From NCBI GenBank assembly GCA_012798025.1, contig JAAZNX010000107.1, positions 1-8,356 on the forward strand: a stretch of 8,356 nt of DNA. Reading direction: 5' to 3'. This stretch comes from Methanothrix sp. Its GTDB lineage: Archaea; Halobacteriota; Methanosarcinia; Methanotrichales; Methanotrichaceae. Positions 1 through 5,820 of this stretch are shown here, one piece after another. Made by a program: the position numbers and the translations under genes. The stretch's first letter is position 1, and each line of letters opens with the position of its first letter. The notes beneath the pieces are model-generated. The model did no database searches, was not told the DNA's origin, and worked only from the letters and a program-made list of their open reading frames with translations.

Positions 1-27
1 GCTGTCGAAGAGCACTGCAGGGAAACA

Positions 28-37
28 GTTATTAATG
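28..37 (+). promoter_or_regulatory. TATA-like promoter of tRNA-Ile
   Basis: The AT-rich element GTTATTAATG is centred about 30 bases before the tRNA 5' end and is preceded by a purine-rich GGGAAAC at 20-26 that could serve as a BRE. The spacing suits an archaeal promoter whose transcript starts at or just before the mature tRNA. Inferred from sequence and spacing only. Confidence 0.5.
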
Positions 38-62
38 GGATCATCAAAGCAAAGTGCGGACC

Positions 63-136
63 GGGCCCGTAGCTTAGCCAGGTTGAGCGCACGGCTGATA
101 ACCGTGAGGTCACGCGTTCAAATCGCGTCGGGCCCA
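63..136 (+). tRNA. tRNA-Ile (anticodon GAT)
   Basis: A complete 74-nt cloverleaf can be folded by hand. The acceptor stem GGGCCCG (63-69) pairs with CGGGCCC (129-135). The D stem 72-75/85-88 closes with one G-T pair. The anticodon stem CACGG (90-94) pairs with CCGTG (102-106), and the T stem ACGCG (112-116) pairs with CGCGT (124-128) around the loop TTCAAAT. The seven-base anticodon loop CTGATAA places GAT at 97-99, which reads the isoleucine codons ATC and ATT. The discriminator base is A136, as expected for tRNA-Ile. The 3' CCA is not encoded and must be added after transcription, as is common in archaea. There is no intron and the variable loop is short. A TTTT run at 137-140 follows directly. 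Confidence 0.96.
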
Positions 137-160
137 TTTTCCGCGGGAGCTTACAATTTT
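137..160 (+). terminator. T-run termination region after tRNA-Ile
   Basis: TTTT at 137-140 immediately follows the tRNA and a second TTTT lies at 157-160. Archaeal RNA polymerase stops at short T-runs without needing a hairpin. The DUF2124-like gene ends at 169 on the opposite strand, so this 32-base stretch separates two convergent transcripts. Assignment by position and composition. Confidence 0.4.
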
Positions 161-168
161 AGCATTGG

Positions 169-660
169 TTATTTCACCTTCGATATATCGCCCTCCAGGT
201 TTATGTTCATGACGAGATCAAAGGGCAATGCCTGGCACCATCCCGCCTTCTCGAAGATCGACATGAAGCATACTCCCATGAGCTTCTTGTATTTTATTTT
301 GGCCAGAAAATCCCTCATCTCCTCAGGCTTCACGCCGATCTTGGGCATGGCCATGCCGCCCAAAATCACAATCACGTCCGCATCCGCACTGACCGCTTCC
401 CCCAGCTCCATTCCATACTCTGTGGCGACGATCTGGCGCGTCTTCTCACGAGCCAGGCCCGGCACAAAGGCCAATTCTTTCTCTCGAACTGGATAGCCTA
501 GGAACAGGGCAAAGGGAGTGCAAAACCCTGGCGATCCAACGAATGCGATCTTCTCATCATCTTTCACGAGATCCCTGAAGCCGTTCAGCATGCCACCCAG
601 GCCTTTCACGTCCTGTAATTTCTCCATAAAGATCGATACTAATACAGCCTTCCCCGCCAT
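169..660 (-). CDS. DUF2124-like archaeal protein of unknown function
   Basis: This encodes a 163-residue soluble protein without a signal peptide or membrane segment. It resembles the archaeal DUF2124 family as I recall it: a VGSPGFCTPF segment (residues 41-50, Cys47), a hydrophobic strand running into ILGGMAMPK (residues 99-107), and GVCFMSIFEKAGW (residues 129-141, Cys131). The alternating hydrophobic strands and Gly-rich turns suggest an alpha/beta Rossmann-like fold. No function is established, and the conserved Cys and Gly-Gly motifs are not enough to name a ligand. The ATG at 660 is preceded on its strand by AAAGGTTA, a weak SD. A start at Met12 (nt 627) has no SD but would remove the less typical N-terminus, so the start is uncertain. 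The gene converges with tRNA-Ile and is divergent from the FAD oxidoreductase. Confidence 0.8.
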   Translation of the reverse strand: MAGKAVLVSIFMEKLQDVKGLGGMLNGFRDLVKDDEKIAFVGSPGFCTPFALFLGYPVREKELAFVPGLAREKTRQIVATEYGMELGEAVSADADVIVILGGMAMPKIGVKPEEMRDFLAKIKYKKLMGVCFMSIFEKAGWCQALPFDLVMNINLEGDISKVK

Positions 661-713
661 TAACCTTTGGGACCGTCAATCTAAATAGCATAAAGATAAT
701 ATAATATTTCTTT
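661..713. promoter_or_regulatory. divergent promoter region
   Basis: These 53 bases separate two divergent start codons. For the plus-strand oxidoreductase, CTAAATAG at 681-688 lies about 29 bases before the ATG, so the transcript would start at or within a few bases of the start codon. No SD is seen, which fits leaderless translation. For the minus-strand gene, an AT-only stretch (694-708, reading ATATTATATTAT on that strand) is placed to start transcription near 672, leaving a roughly 12-nt leader that contains the weak AAAGG. The two TATA-like elements lie side by side, so the two genes may compete for or share regulation. Confidence 0.5.
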
Positions 714-2081
714 ATGGCTGAAGCGATCATCGTTGGAGCAGGCCCGGCTGGCCTTTTCGCTGCCCTGGAGTTGAGCCTGTCCAGCATACCGGTTCTGGTG
801 ATAGATCAGGGTGGAGACATAAAAGAGCGGATCTGCCCCATGAAGATGCGAGGTCACTGTCTGCACTGCCAACCCTGTCATATCATGTGCGGCGTGGGCG
901 GTGCAGGCACTTACTCGGACGGCCTGCTCAACCTTCATCCGTCCATCGGCGGAGACCTGGAAAAGCTGGCTGCAGGAAAGGCCTGGGACTTGATAGAGGA
1001 GGTGGATTCGGCCTTCCTGAGATACGGGGCGCCTAAGGAGACGCAGAAACCAACTCCAGAGGATGAGGAGGCTCTTCGGCGTCGGGCTGCAGCGGCTGGA
1101 GCGCGCTTCACAGCCATAAGGCAGCGCCACATGGGCTCAGACAAGACGCCCCAGATCATCGAGGCTTTTAGGAACGATCTGGCGAGAAGAGGAGTGAGAT
1201 TCCGGCTACACTCAAGGCTTGCCGACCTGATCGTCGAAGACGGAAGATGTCGGGGCGTCCGGCTGGCTGATGGGACATCGATAGAGGCGAAGTGTACCCT
1301 TCTGGCCTTGGGCAGGGTAGGAGCAGGCATGGTGGGACAGCTGATCGATAAATACGGCATCCATGCCAGGTATGGACCTCTCGACGTGGGGGTGAGAGTC
1401 GAGGTTCCTTCGGTCATCATGGATCCTGTCACCAGAATCAACCGCGACCCCAAGTTTCACATCGTCACTCACCGCTACGATGACTTCGTGAGAACCTTCT
1501 GTACCAATCCGGGCGGCTTTGTGGTCAAGGAGGAATATCCCGATTTCATAGCCACCAATGGTCATTCCTTGATCGAAGAGAAGACCGAGAACACCAACTT
1601 CGCCTTTCTGGTGCGCCTGGAGCTGACAGAGCCAGTGGAGAACACAACAGCCTATGGCATGTCGATCGCCAAACTGGTCACAACCATCGGAGGCAGAAGG
1701 CCTGTGCTGCAGAGGCTCGGCGACCTGCATCGGGGCCGCAGATCAACTGATGAGCGGATAGCCAGGAACCCTGTGAGAAACACCCTGGCAGATGTCACTC
1801 CTGGCGACATATCCATGGCTCTTCCGCACCGGGTGGTGATGGACATCATCGAGGGCTTGGAGATTTTAAACCAGATCATCCCTGGCGTGAATGCCGACTC
1901 CACACTTCTTTATGCTCCTGAGATCAAGTTCTACGCCCGGGAGATTCGCGTGGATGAGCGACTGCAGACGAGCGTCCCCGGCCTTTTTGCAGCAGGTGAT
2001 GGTGCGGGACTGTCTCGCGGCATTGTCACTGCCGCAGCCACAGGCATCCTGGCCGGCAGGGGCATGGCCTCTGAATGCTAA
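714..2081 (+). CDS. COG2509-type FAD-dependent oxidoreductase with Cys cluster
   Basis: This encodes a 455-residue flavoprotein. The N-terminal dinucleotide-binding motif VGAGPAG (residues 7-13) is followed by the acidic end of strand 2 (VLVIDQG, 27-33). Next is a cysteine-rich stretch with Cys41, Cys49, Cys52, Cys55 and Cys59 that runs into GVGGAGTYSDG (60-70). The central ALGRVGAGM and the C-terminal GLFAAGDGAGLSR (423-435) complete a typical FAD fold. This order matches the uncharacterised FAD-dependent dehydrogenases of COG2509, whose substrate is not known. C49-x2-C52-x2-C55-x3-C59 has ferredoxin-like spacing and could hold an Fe-S cluster. It has no signal peptide or membrane segment, so it is probably cytosolic. 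The ATG at 714 has no SD and is likely leaderless. The gene lies 50 bases before aglB, which has its own TATA-like element. Confidence 0.88.
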   Translation: MAEAIIVGAGPAGLFAALELSLSSIPVLVIDQGGDIKERICPMKMRGHCLHCQPCHIMCGVGGAGTYSDGLLNLHPSIGGDLEKLAAGKAWDLIEEVDSAFLRYGAPKETQKPTPEDEEALRRRAAAAGARFTAIRQRHMGSDKTPQIIEAFRNDLARRGVRFRLHSRLADLIVEDGRCRGVRLADGTSIEAKCTLLALGRVGAGMVGQLIDKYGIHARYGPLDVGVRVEVPSVIMDPVTRINRDPKFHIVTHRYDDFVRTFCTNPGGFVVKEEYPDFIATNGHSLIEEKTENTNFAFLVRLELTEPVENTTAYGMSIAKLVTTIGGRRPVLQRLGDLHRGRRSTDERIARNPVRNTLADVTPGDISMALPHRVVMDIIEGLEILNQIIPGVNADSTLLYAPEIKFYAREIRVDERLQTSVPGLFAAGDGAGLSRGIVTAAATGILAGRGMASEC

Positions 2082-2095
2082 AGAACTACTCAAAA

Positions 2096-2104
2096 CGTTT
2101 ATCA
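2096..2104 (+). promoter_or_regulatory. possible aglB promoter (TATA-like)
   Basis: CGTTTATCA in the 50-base gap between the oxidoreductase and aglB contains TTTATC (2098-2103), preceded by CAAAA. A transcript starting about 26 bases further on would have a leader of only a few bases before the ATG at 2132. No SD is visible before that ATG, so leaderless initiation fits. The match is weak, and read-through from the oxidoreductase gene is also possible. Confidence 0.35.
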
Positions 2105-2131
2105 GGATAGAACTGCCAACGGGAAAATCCG

Positions 2132-4894
2132 ATGTCTAAGAGATCTGCAAATTTGGGAGGCGGTGGTAAGACCAGGCCGAAGGCGTCCGAAAAGGCCGAG
2201 CCGTTGGATACCACTTCAGTCTCCCCGAGGCAAAAGGCCAAGGTGAATAAAAGGGCAGAGATTTGGCAGAATGGCGACATATACTGGTACGCAGGGCTTG
2301 TGCTGGCTGCGCTCTTCTCCATCTATCTGCGCATAATCGTGCCCTGGAAGTCTGTCTTCGTCGGCGACAAGGTCATCTTCAGCAGCGAGAGCGATGCCTG
2401 GTATCACATGATGCTTGCCAAAGGCACTGTGATAAACCTTCAACGCCTCTGGTTCGACCCCATGACCTATTTTCCCCATGGAACGCCCATTCACTTCGGG
2501 CCCTTCAACAGCTGGACCATCACCATATTCTCCTACATCTTCGGACTGGGCCATCCCAGCATGCATCTCGTTGAGGTGGTTGGAGCATTTCTGCCGGCAG
2601 TGCTGGGCGTCCTGCTGGTCTTCCCAGTCTACTTCCTTGGCAAGGAGATCGGCGGCAAGAGCTGCGGCCTTATATCAGCGCTGATTGTGGCCACCCTCCC
2701 AGGACAGCTTTTCAACCGAACGGTCCTTGGGTTCACAGATCACCACTCTGCAGAGATCTTCCTCAGCACTCTGACAATGATGTTCATGTTTTTGGCCCTG
2801 CGATCGGGAAGGAGCATGACATCTGGGGCGCTGCAGAAGGGATGGGCATCTCTCAAGATGCCACTTCTCTTTGCGATCTTCTCTGGCATCTCCCTGGGCC
2901 TTTACATAGATGCCTGGTCTTCAGGTTTCCTTTTTGAGGGCGTGATACTTCTATTCATGCTCTTGCAAAGCATCGTGGACCACATAAAGGGAAGGAGTGT
3001 GGAGTATCTGGGCATCATCGGTGCCATAACCTTCCTCGTGGCAACTTTGCTGGTGCTTCCATTTGTGAAGCCATACTACGGTTTCAACCATTACTATTAC
3101 TCTCTATTCCACCCCACAATTCTCATCTTGGGCGTAGTTGCAGTCCTTTTGTTCTCTGTGCTTTCCACGTTCCTGAGAGAGAAGGACTACAGCAAGTGGT
3201 ACTATCCAGGTGCGTTGGCGGCTTTAGTCGTCTTGGGCACTTTGTTCCTCTTCCTGGCCCTCCCGCAGTTCATAAATCCTCTGCTCTCAGGGCTCAATAT
3301 CTTCCAGCAAAAGACAGGCGGGGCAGCGACTGTGGGTGAAGCGTCTCCTTTAATTAGCTATCAGGGCGAGGTCTCATGGATCAGCCTCATGTCCAATTTT
3401 CCGGGCTTTGGAAATATCGTCCTTCTCTCGTCCTTCTTCCTGGCTTTAGTTGGCATGGCCCTGATCCTCGTGCGTTACATCAGGAGCCAGAGGCCGTCGG
3501 ATCTTCTGCTTCTCGTCTGGTCGATCATCCTCTTGGTCATGACACTGGCCCAGAACAGGTTCGCATATTATTACGGCGTGAACGTCGCATTGCTGACGGG
3601 ATATCTTGCCTTCTGGCTCATGCAAAGAGGAGGAATCGGAGAGCTGGATAGTGGAATTTTGGATACCAAAGACTCTAGGAAGTTCCTGATATCCAATGTG
3701 AAGATCATAATATCGGCCATTGTGATCTTCGTGTTCCTCATCTATCCGGCTCTTAGCACCAGCCTGAGCGTAGCTCATTGGGCAGTTGGCGGCCCGGAGT
3801 CGGACTGGATGACGTCCTGTGCGTGGCTGCAGAACAACACGCCGAGCCCTGGAATGGATCTATACGAGAAGTATGAGCGGCCTGCAAGCGGCAAATACGA
3901 TTATCCGGCTGCAGCCTATGGCATCATGTCCTGGTGGGATTATGGCCATCTCATGGAGACCATCGGCCACAGGATCCCGAATGCCAACCCATTCCAGCAG
4001 GGAATTGGAAGCGTCACTGCTGGCACTGCCGGATCTTCGCCTTTCTTCCTATCTGAGAATGAGACGCAAGCGGAGAAGGTGCTTGCAAATCTGGATCTGA
4101 ATCGCTCTCCATATCTGAACACCAAATATGTGATGATCGATCTGGACATGGCAACTGGCAAGTTCCATGCCATGGCAGCCTGGAGCGGAATTCCCGTCTG
4201 GAAGTACATATCTGCTGTCTACCAGCTTCAAGGAGAGCAGCTTGTGCCCGTTCAGATCTATATGGAGCCTTACTTCAGGTCCATGACAGCTCGCCTGTAC
4301 TTCTTCGATGGCACTGAGGTCGCAGGCGGGGAAGGGGTAGGCCTGGCCTACCGGGGCATGGAGCTTGAGAGCGGTGCCGTGGTCCCTGTTCTGACGAAGT
4401 CTCCAAAGATCACAAGCAATTACTCTGAGCTGCAAGCATTCGTCAATGATAGCAGAAAGCAGGGAGACCTGGCTGAGATCGCTGCCACCAGCCCCACAAG
4501 TTCCCCCATACCGCTTGAGGCCCTGCAGCATTACAGGCTGGTTCATGAATCTGAGACGCCTGTGACCACCAGTGGCCAAAAGCGCGTCAAGACCTTCGAG
4601 CATGTGCCTGGCGCTGTGGTTAAGGGAAAGGCTCCGGCTGGAACCAGGGTGGTGGCCGCTGCAGCCATCATGACCAATGAGAACAGGGCTTTCATCTACC
4701 AGCAGTCCAACGTCAGCGACTCTCGTGGCGAGTTCACTCTGGTGCTTCCGTATTCCACAGAAGGGCCGCTAGCCAACGGGACGAACTTCGACACCAGGCC
4801 ACTTGGACCGTATCAGGTGACGGTGGGCGAGAAGGCCTACGAGGTAAGAGTTCCAGAGGAGTATGTCCTCACAGGGTCGGTCATAGAATTATGA
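2132..4894 (+). CDS. aglB: AglB oligosaccharyltransferase (STT3 family)
   Basis: This 920-residue integral membrane enzyme is expected to move an oligosaccharide from a dolichyl carrier onto Asn in Asn-X-Ser/Thr sites outside the membrane. A roughly 50-residue polar, Lys/Arg-rich N-terminus precedes about 13 hydrophobic segments (52-550) and then a large soluble C-terminal domain. Visible family motifs are the first acidic motif E86-S-D88 in the first external loop, the second acidic motif D203-H-H with Glu208, a TVGE form of the TIXE motif ending in Glu403, and the acceptor-binding WWDYG at 601-605. DLDM...K...M at 670-681 (Asp670, Met673, Lys677, Met681) resembles the DK/MI-type motif near the +2 pocket. 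All expected catalytic features are present, so it should be active. Seven sequons lie in its own external domain. Its stop codon overlaps the next gene's start. Confidence 0.95.
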   Translation: MSKRSANLGGGGKTRPKASEKAEPLDTTSVSPRQKAKVNKRAEIWQNGDIYWYAGLVLAALFSIYLRIIVPWKSVFVGDKVIFSSESDAWYHMMLAKGTVINLQRLWFDPMTYFPHGTPIHFGPFNSWTITIFSYIFGLGHPSMHLVEVVGAFLPAVLGVLLVFPVYFLGKEIGGKSCGLISALIVATLPGQLFNRTVLGFTDHHSAEIFLSTLTMMFMFLALRSGRSMTSGALQKGWASLKMPLLFAIFSGISLGLYIDAWSSGFLFEGVILLFMLLQSIVDHIKGRSVEYLGIIGAITFLVATLLVLPFVKPYYGFNHYYYSLFHPTILILGVVAVLLFSVLSTFLREKDYSKWYYPGALAALVVLGTLFLFLALPQFINPLLSGLNIFQQKTGGAATVGEASPLISYQGEVSWISLMSNFPGFGNIVLLSSFFLALVGMALILVRYIRSQRPSDLLLLVWSIILLVMTLAQNRFAYYYGVNVALLTGYLAFWLMQRGGIGELDSGILDTKDSRKFLISNVKIIISAIVIFVFLIYPALSTSLSVAHWAVGGPESDWMTSCAWLQNNTPSPGMDLYEKYERPASGKYDYPAAAYGIMSWWDYGHLMETIGHRIPNANPFQQGIGSVTAGTAGSSPFFLSENETQAEKVLANLDLNRSPYLNTKYVMIDLDMATGKFHAMAAWSGIPVWKYISAVYQLQGEQLVPVQIYMEPYFRSMTARLYFFDGTEVAGGEGVGLAYRGMELESGAVVPVLTKSPKITSNYSELQAFVNDSRKQGDLAEIAATSPTSSPIPLEALQHYRLVHESETPVTTSGQKRVKTFEHVPGAVVKGKAPAGTRVVAAAAIMTNENRAFIYQQSNVSDSRGEFTLVLPYSTEGPLANGTNFDTRPLGPYQVTVGEKAYEVRVPEEYVLTGSVIEL

Positions 4895-5625
4895 AGCTTG
4901 AGGAGATGAGCTGGCCCGAGATCGAGGCAGGACTTCTCAGGACAAAGACGGTGATCCTGCCGGTTGGCGCCACAGAGGAGCATGGGCCTCACCTTCCAGT
5001 CTTCACTGACACCATTCAGGCCGTGCGAGTTGCAGAGGCTGTTGCAGAGCGGCGCGACATCTTCGTGGCGCCGCCGCTGCATTATGGAGTTTGCCGCAGC
5101 ACCAGATGGTTTCCTGGCACCATCACTGTGAGCCATGACGCCCTGCGAAACTTCGCAAAGGACCTGCTGCTCTCATTTCATGATAGCGGTTTTCAGGATA
5201 TCATGGTCCTGACGGGCCACGCAGGGGGCCAGCACATGGCGGCCTTGGAGGAGGCTTGCCAGATGGCAGTAGAAGAGCGCGACATCCAAGTGAGCCTCGT
5301 CTCATTATTCGATCTGATCGAAGCCAAGGCAGTGGAGACTCCAGGAGATGGCCACTCTGGGGAGATCGAGACATCCCTCATGATGAAAATCCGAGGCGAT
5401 CTGGTGTCAGGCAAGCCTGATGGCCATTTTCCAAACAGGCCCAGGTTTCTGATCCAAAGAGACGTGCGTCACCTCATGGGCAACGGCATCATGGGTGACC
5501 CTGCCAAGGCCTCATTGGAGAAGGGTGAGGACTTCTTTGAGATGGCTGTGCAGGGCGTCATCGGGGCTTTAGGGGAGCTGCAGTCCTTTTCCAAACATTC
5601 ATGTGCAGGTTCGACAGGTTTATAA
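4891..5625 (+). CDS. creatininase-family metal-dependent amidohydrolase
   Basis: This 244-residue soluble protein starts at an ATG sharing ATGA with the aglB stop, with no clear SD, so translation is probably coupled to aglB. PVGATEEHGPHLP followed by TDT (residues 24-41) carries the expected metal ligands of the creatininase fold with the right spacing: Glu29, His31 and Asp40. GHAGG (109-113) and GHSGEIETS (154-162) match the later family motifs and supply His110 and Glu158. Family members hydrolyse C-N bonds in cyclic or formyl amides. The archaeal member ArfB deformylates a riboflavin/F420 precursor, which a methanogen needs. However, the signature here is the generic EEHGPHLP type rather than what I recall of characterised ArfB, so I leave the substrate open. 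The usual Asn of GHGGN is Gly113 here. It is placed before pheST but separated from it by a promoter and leader. Confidence 0.85.
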   Translation: MKLEEMSWPEIEAGLLRTKTVILPVGATEEHGPHLPVFTDTIQAVRVAEAVAERRDIFVAPPLHYGVCRSTRWFPGTITVSHDALRNFAKDLLLSFHDSGFQDIMVLTGHAGGQHMAALEEACQMAVEERDIQVSLVSLFDLIEAKAVETPGDGHSGEIETSLMMKIRGDLVSGKPDGHFPNRPRFLIQRDVRHLMGNGIMGDPAKASLEKGEDFFEMAVQGVIGALGELQSFSKHSCAGSTGL

Positions 5626-5627
5626 AT
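5619..5627 (+). promoter_or_regulatory. TATA box of the pheST leader transcript
   Basis: TTTATAAAT is a near-consensus archaeal TATA box overlapping the creatininase stop codon (TAA, 5623-5625). Counting about 26 bases from its centre predicts transcription starting near 5648. That gives pheST a leader of about 170 nt, far longer than the leaders suggested for the other genes here. Position and match are read from the sequence, and the start site is inferred. Confidence 0.55.
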
Positions 5628-5675
5628 GATCAATCTAACCGCAAAAAACGTGCCTGAAAAGACTGCCCGAGCATC

Positions 5676-5692
5676 CTTTGTGAATCACAGAG
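5676..5692 (+). repeat. 17-base dyad / leader hairpin 1
   Basis: CTTTGTGAATCACAGAG is a near-perfect dyad centred on A5684, with TGTGA and TCACA as perfect half-sites. As RNA it folds into seven base pairs (one G-U) with an AAU triloop. As DNA it could be an operator a short way inside the predicted transcript. A second, 4-bp hairpin, GGCT/AGCC (5696-5699 with 5705-5708), follows and ends right before the AGGA at 5709. No binding protein can be named from sequence. Confidence 0.45.
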
Positions 5693-5721
5693 TCAGGCTC
5701 TTGAAGCCAGGAAGAATAGCT

Positions 5722-5760
5722 ATGGGCATCTTCGGCCATCTCGTCTTTTCTTTCTTTTGA
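5722..5760 (+). CDS. putative Phe-rich leader peptide of pheST
   Basis: A 12-codon frame encodes MGIFGHLVFSFF, with TGA at 5758-5760. AGGAAG at 5709-5714 gives an SD-like site about nine bases before the ATG. Four of 12 residues are Phe (codons at 5731, 5746, 5752 and 5755), three of them in the last four sense codons. The frame ends two bases before an inverted repeat and 60 bases before the pheS start. This resembles bacterial leader peptides such as PheM of the E. coli pheST operon, where stalling at Phe codons controls synthetase expression. The same frame is open back to an ATG at 5626 abutting the creatininase TAA (44 codons), but that start would be upstream of the predicted transcript. 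Caveat: the Phe codons coincide with a pyrimidine tract, which alone yields Phe codons. Confidence 0.4.
   Translation: MGIFGHLVFSFF
5744..5757 (+). terminator. U-rich tract, possible terminator or pause site
   Basis: TCTTTTCTTTCTTT on the plus strand is nearly all T, and the run continues to T5757. U-rich tracts direct archaeal transcription termination, so this may end transcripts arriving from aglB and the creatininase gene, or act as a conditional stop in the pheST leader. No hairpin precedes it. It overlaps the last Phe codons of the putative leader peptide. Confidence 0.4.
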
Positions 5761-5762
5761 TT

Positions 5763-5806
5763 GCCGGGCGAAGAGAAAATGGCAATTGCTACAAACCTCG
5801 CCCGGC
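5763..5806 (+). promoter_or_regulatory. GC-rich hairpin in the pheS 5' leader
   Basis: GCCGGGCGA (5763-5771) and TCGCCCGGC (5798-5806) are perfect 9-bp inverted repeats with a 26-nt loop. Seven or eight of the nine pairs are G-C, so the RNA stem should be stable. The stem ends four bases before the pheS SD (GGAGG, 5811-5815), close enough to hinder 30S binding. Its 5' arm starts two bases after the stop codon of the Phe-rich frame, so a ribosome on the last Phe codons or the stop would be expected to cover it. A weak competing pairing exists between GCCCG at 5665-5669 and CGGGC at 5765-5769. No U-run follows, so it is not a bacterial-type terminator. Confidence 0.5.
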
Positions 5807-5810
5807 TGTG

Positions 5811-5820
5811 GGAGGATAAC
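5811..5820 (+). promoter_or_regulatory. Shine-Dalgarno site that decides the pheS start
   Basis: GGAGG (5811-5815) followed by the five-base spacer ATAAC precedes ATG 5821, an almost ideal site and the strongest in the window. The in-frame upstream starts TTG 5761 and ATG 5779 have no comparable SD. This argues for a 489-residue PheS starting MLSESDARVL. Confidence 0.75.

Noticed and set aside
141..146. CCGCGG palindrome after tRNA-Ile, considered as a terminator stem or attachment site.
   Set aside because: A six-base palindrome without a loop cannot make a useful hairpin. There is no repeat of the tRNA 3' end elsewhere in the window and no integrase gene, so an att site is not supported.
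557..1730. Long minus-strand frames opposite the FAD oxidoreductase gene (for example 935-1453 and 1212-1730).
   Set aside because: They are low-complexity Ser/Arg/Pro-rich translations antisense to a well-supported gene, with no recognisable motif.
2216..4603. Additional frames of about 70-180 codons on both strands inside aglB.
   Set aside because: They overlap the confidently identified aglB and show no domain, SD or promoter of their own.
4891..5625. Naming the creatininase-family gene arfB.
   Set aside because: The metal-site signature is the generic family type and differs from what I recall of ArfB. The protein family is clear but the substrate is not.
5722..5739. ATGG/CCAT inverted repeat over the start of the putative leader peptide.
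   Set aside because: Only four base pairs before a G-G mismatch, which is too weak to claim control of the start codon.
5626..5760. A 44-codon frame starting at an ATG directly after the creatininase TAA.
   Set aside because: Its first 32 codons show no family resemblance or SD, and its start lies upstream of the transcription start predicted from the TATA box. Only the last 12 codons, which have an SD-like site, are kept as a candidate leader peptide.
5782..5789. GCAATTGC palindrome inside the loop of the pheS leader hairpin.
   Set aside because: It is short and has no loop, so it is probably chance.
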